NCBI GenBank assembly: GCA_016806645.1
Contig: JACSYO010000912.1
Span: forward strand, 62,001-126,000
Length of the DNA stretch: 64,000 bases
Reading direction: 5' to 3'
Source: Ophiodon elongatus
Lineage: Eukaryota > Chordata > Actinopteri > Perciformes > Hexagrammidae
How positions within the stretch are numbered: the first letter of the stretch is position 1; the number at the start of each line of letters is the position of its first letter. Below, in pieces: positions 27,401-39,530 of this stretch. The position numbers and the translations under genes were made by a program. The notes under the pieces were generated by a model. The model saw only the letters and a program-made list of their open reading frames with translations. It was not told where the DNA came from and made no database searches.

Positions 27401-30363
27401 AATTATCCTTTTTTAAGTATCGTAATTTATACATAGACATTCCTTATTTACAGTGTAAGTAATTTTATTTTATTACAACCTAACAGAAGGATTTCCCAGT
27501 TTCCCAAAATAGAAATGTTTACTCCAATTTTACATTTTATCCTTGCGCCTTAAATTGGAGGGACTAAAAAGCAAGTGAGATAAATAAGGAGCCATTTGGG
27601 GAAATTGGCACATTAGGGAACTGGATCAACAAATCAAACAAACCAAGCACAACTTACTAATGCTTGTACTAAAATGTAAATTCGCAATAGGTACAGCTGA
27701 GGCCAGTACCAAAGTGGTGGAGAGATCTACAGACATTAAGAACACAGTGACCTACTGCACGAGTTAAGAGTTACAGTAGCACTATAGCTCAAGCACTCAG
27801 GCAGTGCAAATATTTTAGCTGTTAATGTTGAAATAGAACACTGCAAAGGGTGTGAGATAAAGTGTTTATACATATCTAAATTTCTACACACACATTTGTA
27901 AGCACGCGTGATTGTGGTTGTGCTGTCGAAGACTGTTTATATAATTAATATGACCTTATACTGATAACACCCATTTGTCAGCATTAGTTGTCTTTGGCCA
28001 CTGGAAAAGGTTGCTTTCATCCATCACAATATGTGGGCATGCTTGGGTGTTCGGGAGCACATGTGACATTTCAGGTGAGTGCACATCTGTATTTATTTTA
28101 TTTTATCATCACTTCATCTTCACCAATCCATGAGGAGCAGTAAATGACCCATTTCACGTTGCTACTTACATACAACGAGCAGCTCACATGATATTGTGTT
28201 CTTCTTCCTACTATAGATTCAGACCCATGGGTATAATGATTGATTTGTTACTAGAGAGAGGTATGTGTAAATGTAGTACATGTTGTGACCCACACGGCAA
28301 AGCCAGAAGTACAGCTGAATCCATGTAAAGTGCAACACAGCTGCAGTTAATTTTATCCAAATGGATTTGTTATAAAGATTTAGGAGATTTTCTTCTTAGA
28401 CAGCAGAAAACACAGAGAAATATCTGGCAGCTGATTCTTCAAAGGCACTGCGTTGCAAAAATGCTGATGTATATAAACACTATGCGCTATATTCCATGCT
28501 CAATTATGCTTTTTGTGAAATATTTGAGAAATAAAAGAATACAATGAGCAAAATTGATGAAAGCACAAATGCAGGATAGATGTGAGATAAGGCACAATGA
28601 CTTTCATAGGGAATAAAAACTGCAGCATGTATCATAAGACCTGGCCAGCTAACTCAGAACTAGAACAGGTGCAACAATTAACATTTTAGCATGGCACAGC
28701 GCCGGTGACTATCATACATTTGTGGGGGTTCAATAAGACCTGCCTTAACAAACTAATGCCAGTGACTCAATAAAAACTTGGCAAGGTGTTGCAAGTTCTG
28801 GCTTTCAAACCTCAACATGTGCTGTGTGTTGGCACAAAACTGCCTGCCCACTGTAATTTCAGGACACTCCAGTTGCCTCCCACTCACATTTGTGCAAAAC
28901 ATTTCCAAAAATGCATGTGACAGAGATGTATTATTATGATGACACTGCTGCAGTTTTTGCTGTGGACTGCATATTACGGTTGAACAGAGGAAAATTAAAA
29001 AAGCTCTGGCCAGCAACTGCCAGGTGCAACACTAAGGTAACTACTAAAAGTTTTGAGGTATACTTTATCCACACACTCTAAAGGCTGAAACACTTCTCCA
29101 GGGTTGCATGTGGGCGAGAATGCACAGGAGTCGCTCAGAGACGTACGTGTGGCTTTTCATTTTATGTGTTTTTTTTCCTTTTTGTTTTGAAGGAGTTGGA
29201 TATACGGTGTTATAGGCACTGAGGCGGTGGAGAAGTAAAGATGGCTGATCCATGGGAGACACAACATAGGCTAGAGTCCTCATCATGGATGTATTAAGGA
29301 GAACTGGATTGTGTGTTCAAAGATGGTGCATCTTCATTCCTATGAAAGTTGCTCACTGAGAGCATACGCCAAAAATGCCTCCGCAGGTTTCCTCACAATA
29401 CATTTCTGGGCCCATACGGTATGCACACTGGAGTGCAGCTGCACCGGTTAGGAGCCTGTGGGTTCGAGACTTATGCTGGCTGAGCTGCCTGATCGCCTGT
29501 TAGCTCCTAGCACACATTAATGGATAAAAAAAAATTGAATCTTCCAGACTTCCCAAATATTACTGGACTGAATGGATCAAACTATGATACTACAGGGAGT
29601 CATTTCAGGGGTTTGTGACACAAAAATGGTAGATGCAATACCAAGTGCAGCTATTACACCAAAATTGTCTCACAGCCAAGTGCCAGCAGGAGGTCAGTTG
29701 GCTCAGGCAGAGAGAGACTATAATGCTCGATGTGCACACAGTCACAGAAATCAGATAAAGGGCATTAACAACTTTGGAACATACAGTTATCCTGATCTCT
29801 TAATACACACTGCACATGGCCACAAGGTGTGCTATCTTGTGTTGTAGTGTTTTTCATTAACAGTGCTGATAAGACTACTCAACTAATTAGTCTATAAACA
29901 GGAAAGTATACCGTTTTGATAATTATTAATCATCTAGGTACTTTATCAAGTAAAAATGTCAAACAGTATGGTTCTAGGCGATTTGCAATAATATGAAATC
30001 TTATGGACACAATTATTAATCAATTAATAAAATAAAACATACAAATAACAATATTAATACATTAATCAATCATCTTGCTTTTCTGTTTGTGTCAGTTATA
30101 TGCTACTGAAAGCAGTACCAGAAATATCCTGGTTGCAAAGACAGTTTGATAAATGATAAGTGTCATGATTCCCTTTATGCCCCTTTAAAGATATTTCAGA
30201 TGAGAGGTTTATTGGGAGTTTCTAGGAAGATGACCTGCAGAGGGTTAACCAGTCCCTCATTTTTAGGAGGAATTAAAAAAAGAGCAGTGGTAGCAGGTGA
30301 CCGAACCAAGTCAGGAGACCAGAGAAGCCCATTCAGCTAATCAATAGTGTTACTTCATGATCT
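24434..30363. other. Gene-free interval
   Basis: Strongly pyrimidine-rich at 24590-24890. No exon chain or known domain found. GGGTTCGAGAC near 29459-29469 resembles a Pol III B box, but no tRNA-like fold or A box accompanies it. Confidence 0.6.
25089..25108. repeat. Short (TG)n microsatellite
   Basis: About ten TG units. Confidence 0.85.
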
Positions 30364-30533
30364 TGGGCGACTGTGGCTTAGTGGTGAGCAGGGTCGTCCT
30401 GTGTCCTTGGGCAAGACACTTAACCCTAAATTGCTCCCGTAACTGTGTGAATGGGTGAATGATGTCATGTAGTGTCAAAGCGCTTTGAGTGGTCGGAAGA
30501 CTGGAAAAGCGCTATACAAGTGCAGGTCCATCT
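30364..30533 (+). mobile_element. tRNA-derived SINE copy, internally deleted
   Basis: The segment opens GGGCGACTGTGGCTTAGTGG, containing a Pol III A-box-like TGGCTTAGTGGT (30374-30385). It continues with TGTCCTTGGGCAAGACACTT and ends in GAAAAGCGCTATACAAGTGCAG, all words of a very common teleost SINE. The B-box region (GGTTCGATCC) expected between head and body is missing: the head joins directly to the body near 30400. This copy should therefore be transcriptionally dead. Confidence 0.7.
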
Positions 30534-30605
30534 TTTTCCACTGCACACATTTACATTGATTCTCTCACAAACATTAAGGAGTAATAAACCCACAAGGGCC
30601 TGCTG

Positions 30606-30613
30606 GCGCGCGT

Positions 30614-30660
<47 letters not shown>
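30606..30660. repeat. (GC)n(CA)n microsatellite
   Basis: GCGCGCGTGCG followed by about 20 CA units, 75 bases after the SINE at 30364-30533. Confidence 0.95.
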
Positions 30661-31779
30661 AGTTGTTGTTGTTTTAGTAGCATATTTATTGTTATTATAC
30701 CCAGCGCGCTCTTCACCTGTGAGGTTGATAACATCTACTGCTCATAGGGTGCAGGAGCAAAAAACAGCAACGATGCAGTTCTCTTCCACTGAGCATCTAT
30801 CCATCTGGTTTCACACTGCTGAGGGATGTGTGGGAACAACACTGCAACAGGGGTGTTAATGTTCCATGTCACTCTCAGAGCTTCTCCGTGGGAGCCGGGA
30901 ATGAGAGGCACAGACTGACAGTACTGCATGTACAACAACAAAGCCGTCAGTGTAGCCAGCTGAAACACATTCAATTCCAGATCGATCTCTGAGGGGGAAT
31001 ATACTGTATAGTCTATGGGAAATATTTATTACGGTTAAAGGAAAAATCAACACAACACAATTACTTAGACTATTTTGGGGTTCACTGCCTTTTTCTTACA
31101 AGATGCACAGTAGATGGTGAAAGGTCAGTGACACCAAAACAGCACACAGTGTAATTGCCTGTAAAAAGATCAGAGAGTAATAATGTTGCCAGAGTATGAA
31201 ATAGGTCACAACAAAATTTTTTTACTTTAAACAAAAGCATTTAATAGATGAGGGAAGTTCCAGAACATAAAACAAATAAAGTAAATGTCAGGATTTGGAG
31301 TCAGGGCTAAAGAGCAAGGACTTCTTTGTTGCTGCAGCATTCTGCAGTGATCTAAAAGTTCTCGGGGAGAATACAATAGGTTACCAATTTCCCCACTAAC
31401 AACAGACTCAGTAGACTCAACACATCATTCTGCAACTCCACTCATAGATGTCATTTGAAGGATTTGTGTCTGCATGGTGCACCTCTAGCTTTCTCTATTT
31501 TCTGGATCCTCTCTTTCTTGCTCTTACTGTTGCTATTATTATTGCTTTCTGAACATGCATGTAAAAACCCAGCTGGATACAAGTACAGACAGGCTCCCCA
31601 GGGCTTGCTGAAAGTAATTTAGGAGAGACTGACATGGAAGTAAACAAGGCAGGGTGAAGGGTGGTGGTAACAACAAAGATACATCACAAATCTTTCTCTC
31701 CAAACTCCTGGAATGTAATACACATCACAGAATACCTATGAAGAGTAATGTAAAAGTATCCGTGGGTTAGACTGCTTTT
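30661..31779. other. Gene-free interval
   Basis: Nothing recognised. Confidence 0.6.
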
Positions 31780-32142
31780 AGCCACGCCAACAGTCCGTCA
31801 CTTTGGTCCAGACTTAAATATCTCAACACCAATTGAATGGATTGCCATGGTATTTTTTTACAGACATTCGTGTTCCTCAGAGGATGAATCCTAATGACTC
31901 TGGTGATCCTCTGACTTTTCCTCTTGAGGTACAGCGATGTTCACATCCTGGTTTTGAGTGAAATATCAAAACAACCATTGGATGGATTGCAATGAATGTT
32001 GGTGCACATAACATTTATGTTCCCCTCAGCATGAATTACAATAACTGAAGTATTCCCTTAACTTTCCATCTAGCACCACCATCAGGTAGTTATCATATTT
32101 CCCCCAATATTAAAGTTTATTACTAAATACCTACAAAACAAA
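31780..32142 (+). repeat. Teleost dispersed repeat, copy 1, with internal 145-bp duplication
   Basis: Begins near TTTGGTCCAGACTTAAATAT. Two diverged halves, one from about 31816 and one from about 31961 (period about 145 bases), share the order AAATATC...CAAC...TTG.ATGGATTGC...ATG..CCTCAG..TGAAT...ACTTT.C.TCT. Related copies occur at 52060-52385 (inverted) and 55885-56055 in this window. I recognise the wording as an abundant unnamed fish repeat. It is non-coding. Confidence 0.7.
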
Positions 32143-33122
32143 TGTCAGTCCACCATAATGAACCAAAGGCTCTATTGCACATCAAGTGATATGTTTTGTC
32201 TGCTCTAGGTAAGTGGAGAACCAACTGTGGTGTTGATACCTGTATAATCCTCAGTTTAAACAGAAGTATTACATCCATCTTCCAGAAGAAAAAAAATGGA
32301 TGTAGGTTTGTATATGGACAGTAGAGACATTTCCATACCAATATTTTGAAAGGGACAGATTTGTCCATCGCCTCCCAATATTTGCGCAAACTCGTTTGCA
32401 TTATCATTATCTTCGATTATCTATTAGAGAGAAGAGCAGAGGAACAGAATTGACTGTTGACCAGCGCAGATAATTGCACTTCTGGTGTGAACAGTTTCAT
32501 ATGGCAGGTAATTTGAATTGTCGACTGAGGCCTGAATTTCGTTTTTTCCTTTACAGAACGTTTCCACAAAAAAATTATGCAGAAGAATTCCACAGAATCC
32601 AGGAAATGAAGTGTTGATGCTCAAAGTTTTCTCATGGAGGATCCCCAGATATCCTTTGCAAAAAATACTAAACCTTCTAGATAGAACTTTAAAAAGAGAG
32701 AGAAATAGAGGGAGAGTACAGTACAACTTAAGGTCCATTACGTTGATGAAACTGCAGGGGCTTGTTTGCAAAGTTCCAAATATGTCAAGCAATAAATAAA
32801 CAGAACAGAAAGGTGCATTATGCACATTTTCAAAACTTAATTATTTTTAGCTGCACAATCATACTTCGTGGACAACACAAACTGTATACTGGACATAAGA
32901 ACCGGAATAAACATACATTAAACTGCATGGTACGAGGGTTTTACTCTCTCTCTCCGGCTGTTTGTTTGTCTGTTTCCATTAGCAACCTATTTTACCCCGA
33001 GCTGAAGACCAGAAGGCAATAATGTTTTCAGAGCTGGAAACAAACTATGATTTTCCAAGCTACCTGCTGTGGAAACAATCCTCCCATGGCCACTACCATC
33101 ACAGAGAGGACACAGAGAGGAT

Positions 33123-33125
<3 letters not shown>
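32143..33125. other. Gene-free interval
   Basis: A 133-codon minus-strand frame at 32424-32825 shows no domain and is overlapped by frames on the other strand. Treated as chance. Confidence 0.55.
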
Positions 33126-33180
<55 letters not shown>

Positions 33181-33201
33181 ACAGACACACACACACACAC
33201 A
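33126..33201. repeat. (CA)n microsatellite
   Basis: CA run with two CAGA interruptions. Confidence 0.96.
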
Positions 33202-34282
33202 TCACTCACAATGCCATCTAAGTGCCGACTCTAATGAGCAAAAGAGATACATGGGCATTTGTTAAATAACTTGTAAAATGTAAAAATCAAATGCATGTAG
33301 TCAGATGGGAAGACATGGTTACAGTGGAGTGGTTATTTGGGTCACGACCAAATAAAAAAAAAACATTTTATTTGTAGTATTCCTCTTATTGTGGTGACTT
33401 ATTTCATATCTGACATCATTCTGATATTTCCCATTAATGTGATTTTTATATTGCCAACCAGCATGCACGCTATTGCGAATACATAAATAAACTGTATGTC
33501 AGTTGTAGTTGTTATACTGATACTGATTGGTGGATTTTCCTGATTCATGTATGTTTTTTCTCTACATGGAGATAGGTTTTCCATGTGTGTTTTGTTTTGT
33601 TTTTGTTTAAGACCTATTGATGTTAAATTGTTATATGAATAAAACAATACATTTGTGGAAATCCAGAAAAACCTGTGTTTTATATTTTCAGTGGTTGTGT
33701 TTGTCTCAGCTCCTTGCTGGATCGGTAGTTTCCTTTTGTCCATGATTGGATGTCGTCAGTTTTACAGTATTACTGTTGGGTGTGCCACAGACCAGTAACT
33801 GACACTATATTTTTTATGTGACAAGAACAGATAACTGAGCTGTATTATACCTTCCAACCGGACACAATGCACGGTGTTAACACACACACATAGATTTAGA
33901 CAGATATATTCTGGATATATCCTGGTCCAAATAAGCACACACACAAAGATGTGTTGGGCTGCAGTCATTCTGGGATTTTAGGTTACGATAAGTGGGGACG
34001 AACAGACCAGAAGCACAAATACACCCTAGCATGAGCAGCATAACAATTACCTCTCCACATACAGTGTGACTGTGAATGAATGAGAGAAACACATTGACAG
34101 AAGGATTTAATAAAAGGGAAAGAGAGTGATAGAGAGACCAATGAAAACATGGACATCCACAGTTCAGAAAACTAAGGCAGCAGAGGGACCATTACTACAC
34201 CATTAAGGATCAAATAAGCACATCCCAACATCTAAAATATGGGCCCATGTGTGTGTGTTTGTGTTGTTACCCGCATATTTAA
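33202..34282. other. Gene-free AT-rich interval
   Basis: Nothing recognised. Confidence 0.6.
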
Positions 34283-34294
34283 GTGTGTGTTTGT

Positions 34295-34367
<73 letters not shown>
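34283..34367. repeat. (TG)n microsatellite
   Basis: TG run with TTTG interruptions near the left end. Confidence 0.96.
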
Positions 34368-34371
<4 letters not shown>

Positions 34372-35573
34372 TGCTTATTTTTACCTTTCTTTTGCCTTCA
34401 TCTTCAATTCAAGAGTGGTCTTAAAAGCCTTTAAAGACTTACACTTCATCTCTTTCTGACATTGAGGACATGTAATGTGGCCCTTTAGGCTCAAGCAAAA
34501 CAATCTATTTCACTTAAAAAATAATATCAAGCCTACTCACAATTGTACGGCAAGTTTAAGATAATTCCAGGTCATGACGACTTGTAGCACTATGGGGCAA
34601 TGTTTTTATACGAGAGGGCGCAGGGGCAAGTGCGCGAGCAAATAGGTGATGGTTCCATGCTATTCTTCGCTAGGCGCCAATTTACTACTTTGCTGTGTTA
34701 TGTCCGGATATAATGAAATTGTGTGTATCTTCTTTTAAATTAAATGAATCAAATCTGTTAGTGTTGACTTTGACATTTTTGAGGCTACACGTTAGTTGAC
34801 ATTTCTGCAGTTATTTACCCGTGGGAGACAGACACTTCTTGTTATCTCCGGCTCTGAATTCCAACTCGGAGGCTGACACTAACAGTTTTTTAGACTGTTT
34901 TTTTTTTTTATGTCTTTGCAAATGTTTTAGTAAGTAGGAAATGCAGTCAACACGTCAATAGACGTCAAGGATACACACAGCGTGTTTGTTTCCAAGAGAA
35001 CTCCACAGGGCCCCTGAAACATAGATCTGCTGAAGTCAACATAGAGGACCACAGTCGACAGCTCCCTAGATGTAATGCTAATAAGCCACATTAATCAGAT
35101 GAGAGCTCTTTGACATCATGATGACAGCTGACAATCAATGGCCACTTCCACAAAAAGCCATCTGCTGTTTGATATGATAAAATGTGATTCAGTAAATAGA
35201 GAATTGAAATCCTAAACATAAGAACGGTCACACACACACAAACACAGACACACACTCTCCAGTTTACTACGGCCAAAGAGGAAAACACTGTCATTGTAAG
35301 TAATGCTGCATACCTTATGAAAGTGATTATACATTCACAGTAAGATTGATATCATTATGCAAAAGGCAAATAACCTTCCTAATTATGGCTTTACATCTAG
35401 CTAACTGGCAGCTTGGGTATATGGGCTTTGTAATGCATATATTTAGAGAAATCAAAAGAGGAGAGAGAGCCGTAGTTCTTTTCTCTCACAGTGAAGTTTA
35501 TAAGCCCTGTGTTAAGATTGTTATATTTGATCATATATTGCCCATTTTCACAATCGATAGGTATCAATTCTAA
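34368..35573. other. Gene-free interval
   Basis: A small GC-rich island at 34610-34645 contains AGAGGGCGC, a partial CTCF-like core without the full motif. Otherwise empty. Confidence 0.55.
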
Positions 35574-35605
35574 CTCACTGTCAATCAGTGATGATTGACA
35601 GTGAG
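35574..35605. promoter_or_regulatory. Perfect palindrome containing two PBX-MEIS/PREP sites
   Basis: A 14-bp perfect inverted repeat (35574-35587 and 35592-35605) with a GTGA spacer. Each arm contains the PBX-MEIS/PREP decamer TGATTGACAG, on the minus strand at 35578-35587 and on the plus strand at 35592-35601. The match is exact on both arms. Function is inferred. Confidence 0.5.
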
Positions 35606-35748
35606 CAGGAGTTCACTACTGTTTTTTATTTTAAATAATCTATAAATGCCAGTAATTGGGTATTAAAGGCTTCCTGTCTGCTTGAGCTGCAACAAAGTGT
35701 TTGTTTGTGTAGTTGTTTGTGTGTATTTGTGAGGCAGAATTATCAGAC

Positions 35749-35779
35749 TGTGTGTGTGTGTTTGTGTGTGTGTGTGTAT

Positions 35780-35810
<31 letters not shown>
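35749..35810. repeat. (TG)n(GA)n compound microsatellite
   Basis: TG units to about 35778, then about 14 GA units. Confidence 0.94.
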
Positions 35811-36032
35811 CAGGAGTCAGACGAAATGCATAAGGAATAAAAAATGAGTGCACTCTGTGTATGTGTGTGAGTGGAACGGTGTATGCATGTGATTCAGTAT
35901 GGCTGTGCGTGTGTGTTTTTGTATAATCTTCATTTCATTATGGGCATCTGCAATTGAATTAGCCATGCCATGCTCATCTCCTGCATCAACCGCGACGGGC
36001 AGTTCAACTCAGTTCAGGAAGTCAACTGTAGG

Positions 36033-36034
<2 letters not shown>

Positions 36035-36080
<46 letters not shown>
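36035..36080. repeat. (TG)n microsatellite
   Basis: About 23 TG units. Confidence 0.96.
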
Positions 36081-36082
<2 letters not shown>

Positions 36083-38870
36083 ATTTTGTATTGTATTAAA
36101 TGTATTTACATTTAGGTCTAGTTTGCAAAGGAAGATTAACATCTTTTGCATGACTGCTGGCTACAAAAAGGCAAACAACCCTGATCTTGCTCATCTGGTC
36201 TCATGATGTTTGACCGTCAACTGGTTCTGTCCACCCACAGATCTATTTACATGTAATGTGAATAGACCCAGAGTATTACAGTCAAGACTCACAGGTAACA
36301 TGATGCAGGTAACAGTGCAGTAGCCAAAATGGGCAAAACACAACCTTTCCAGGTTATTTTCTGTTTTTCTGCAATTTAGCTTTATTGTCTTTCCACCTAC
36401 CCTTTAAGAGGATTGTTTTCGTTAAGTAGTGTTTACCTTTCTTTATCTCAAAACTGTGCAATCCAGCTGGGTCGGGTCCATTTGCGGCTTCTAAACCTTG
36501 GATACTGCTTTGACATGGCCCTCTTTTCATTGCTTAGAAGCAGAGGTCCAAAGCAATGAAAAACAAAAAAAAATCATTTTTGTTTTGTTTTTGGCCACCT
36601 GAATGAACGCCCTGTACTCACTGTCCTTATTGTTCTGTTTTGTTTACAAAAACTCTGGCTCTTTAGCTGCTTGACGTAAGCCTTTCTTCACCAGCTAATC
36701 GCTAACTGTGTCTGTCTGGTGCTGCGCAGATTGTGAACAGGTGTTTTATCGAAAGGTTTTGGCTGGATATGACTACCAGTGGGATTGCTGAGATAGGTGA
36801 GACTCAGTGAAACCAAAACAATGAGCTATAAGAGGCTAAAATGCTCCACAGCGCTAAAGAATGATCTACCCTTTGTATCAAAAACATTGAAATGTGAAGG
36901 TTTCACGGTATTTTAGGTTATTTTTTCCTGTAATCTTGCATCAGTTACCAGGATGATGTACTCCCAAAAGTCAGTGACCATTGTGAGAATAGGACTGCTG
37001 AAGAAGTTATAGCCTAGGGTGGATGGTGCCTTTAGGAAAATGTTCTAAAAGTTCTCAAATTGAGCAGAAAAAGCTTCACAATATCTGAAGTGTCAGTGGG
37101 CTATCACGCCAGGGGCCAGAATATCATTATTCCCTTGTTTCTTTGGAATATTATGAGGCTTCTGAACCATAAAGATCAGAGAATAAAACACCATCACAAA
37201 TATCAACAGGAGTGCAACACTGCTTTCCCCAATATCTGCAAGTTTTAGCTGGTTAGTGAATCAATTTAGAAAACAAGAACCAAAACACCAGAACATTTAT
37301 CAGTGAGATTGAAATGGTTAATCACACATTTTTCTCTCACGTTCACACAAAAATCATTGCCATTCAAAATGCTAAAATGAAATCTCCAGTTAGTCACTAT
37401 ACTCACAGGTACAAACATTAGCTGGTGTCTTGTTTCAAATGACAAAATCAGGGCAGAGAGAAAAGTATTAGAGCTCCTGTTTGGGACTTTAATGAATGAA
37501 AATACTGCAGAGGTATAAATAGAAATGAATGGTAAGAGGGATAGGGACAAAAGGGAGAGGAAACTCATCATAACATTATATGCTATTGTCCCCACTTTAA
37601 AACATAAAAACAAGTATTACAGTAGCACTGTAGTACTTCATAATGCTACTTGATAACCACAAGGAATAATGGCCAAAATTATTCAAATAAAAGCGAGGTT
37701 GTGACAAAAAACGAATTCCCTTTAAATGCATTAAATTCAGATGCAGTCCTGTCTCAATCAGCACAATGTAGTTTGTCTAAACCTTCCAATTCTCCTGTCA
37801 TCACACTGAGCTCAGCATAACTGAATCCAGTCAGGCCAAACTAAGCATGGACACACACAGAAACACACACATACAAACACCCGCCCAAAAAAGATGAAAC
37901 CAACAGGAATTTGCTTTGACACAAGCCTCGCTCACTCTGTGGTATCATTTAACTGCACAATGCACATTTTAACACAGGCACACGTGTACATACACATACA
38001 TACACTATCCATTATTCACTGTGGAGGGCAGTAGGCATGATCGGACAGAGAGGCTGAGATGTGAATGCTACAGCTGAAAAACCACACTGACGCCACAAAG
38101 GCAAAGCCTGTATTCAAATCAGCTGGCCCGTCACCACCTGTCCACGGCACAGACTTAAAAGGGCTTAGAAGCAGACAGTCAGCAGATAGAGAGTATTTTC
38201 CTAACTGAAAGAAGATTCAACTGCTTTGATTTTCTACTGAATAAAGCATGTTTCCTGTGAGACAGGGATAAAGGAAAGGTTGACAGTGAAGTGCATAAAC
38301 ACGCACATACACAGTAACATATACAAATAGCCAAAATAGGGTTAGGAAAAGTGATACCGATGCTGGCCACACAAAAAAGGGACAGACAGGGCAGGACACA
38401 ATGGTTTCAATATGCAAGGCCCATCTTATACGATATGAGAGAAATAGCATCAAACTTAAACATATTCAAAACATCACAGTTAAAGATAATCTGCTGGAAT
38501 GGACCTTAGTGAAAGTTCAACCAGGAAGATAACTTCATTCACTTTCCCTGCCTTTTTCATTAATTGTTAGCCACAACTTTTAAGTCCAAAGAGGATGAGG
38601 CTTTAAGACAAAATTTAAGTCACATTCGTCCTGCAAACTGAAAAAAAGGACGTAATATATCTTGTCTAATGTAAGTAATAAAGAGTTAATGAGCAGAGTG
38701 TCTATGAAAGCAATGATGCAGCTCGTAGTCTCATAATGTAACATTGTAAAAAACAGGGCGATGGCACATCGCTGGAATACAAATTGCTTCATTGCTTCTA
38801 TCATTTGTTTGCAGGTCGAAGTTAAAAAAGTCTGCCAGAGGACGTAGCAGTAATCTCTATTAATGCTCAA
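36081..38870. other. Gene-free interval
   Basis: Frames at 37266-37613 and 38217-38453 on the minus strand have no recognisable domain. The part just left of 38870 may hold the remaining tail of the LINE relic. Confidence 0.55.
36524..36562. other. Perfect 12-bp inverted repeat, 15-nt loop
   Basis: TTTTCATTGCTT (36524-36535) pairs with AAGCAATGAAAA (36551-36562). Confidence 0.6.
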
Positions 38871-39530
38871 TCACTCTTTAAAACACATGAAGCCTGTGTA
38901 ATGAATTAAATTAAGAATGCCTTTTCTGTGGTCACAAGAATGAAAAATCAAGATCTTAGCAGCAGCATTTTGGACCACTTGTAAAAGCCCCAGGGATGCT
39001 TTGCAAAGGCAGAATGACGGCTGGGTATTGGTAATTGATACTTTTAAGGTAACCAATCAAATGCTTGACATGTTGTTCCAGAGTCAGAGCCTGGTCCAAA
39101 GGGACACCTACATTTTGTAGGGAGCATTTAACAGAAGAAAGAAAAACAACAAAGACTTTCCATATCTCAGGGACAAAAGTGAATTATTTGCCATTCAGTA
39201 TTTTAAAGAGTTCAGGCAGTTATTGAAAAACAGAATATTTTTCTAATTTTGAGGCTCAATGAAATGTCTGATACAGAGTTTTAGATGAAGAGGCATGGTT
39301 ACCAACAGCAACTGAGAAACACCTATCAGAGAGATATGCTAGAAGGAGAACCACTGAAGGCTGACCAAGAAAAAAGGACCACCTAAGTTTGTCAGCTAGG
39401 ACACTGCCGTCTACGTTTCAGACGTTGCACTTAGATCCCACAGTAACAAATCAGACACTTTTGCATCACTATGCATCAAGATTTCATTTGAGACTGAGAT
39501 GACCTGTTTCTGTTGAGTGCAACAGCTTGT
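38871..39530 (-). mobile_element. Degraded L2-type LINE reverse-transcriptase relic
   Basis: Minus-strand translation, allowing frame breaks, gives blocks in the right order for an L2-like reverse transcriptase: a segment reading VSNEILMHSDAK, then WDLSATSET (corresponding to the family's LLDLSAAFDT, motif A, but losing the F and catalytic context), then a WFSF...VSQLLLV segment, and lastly LQVVQNAAAKIL near 38950-38980, the very typical C-terminal LQLVQNAAARLL block. Stops and indels interrupt it, so it is a pseudogene fragment. Homology is by pattern only; the exact family is not assigned. Confidence 0.65.

Noticed and set aside
29440..29500. Possible tRNA or SINE from GGGTTCGAGAC
   Set aside because: No A box at proper distance and no cloverleaf arms.
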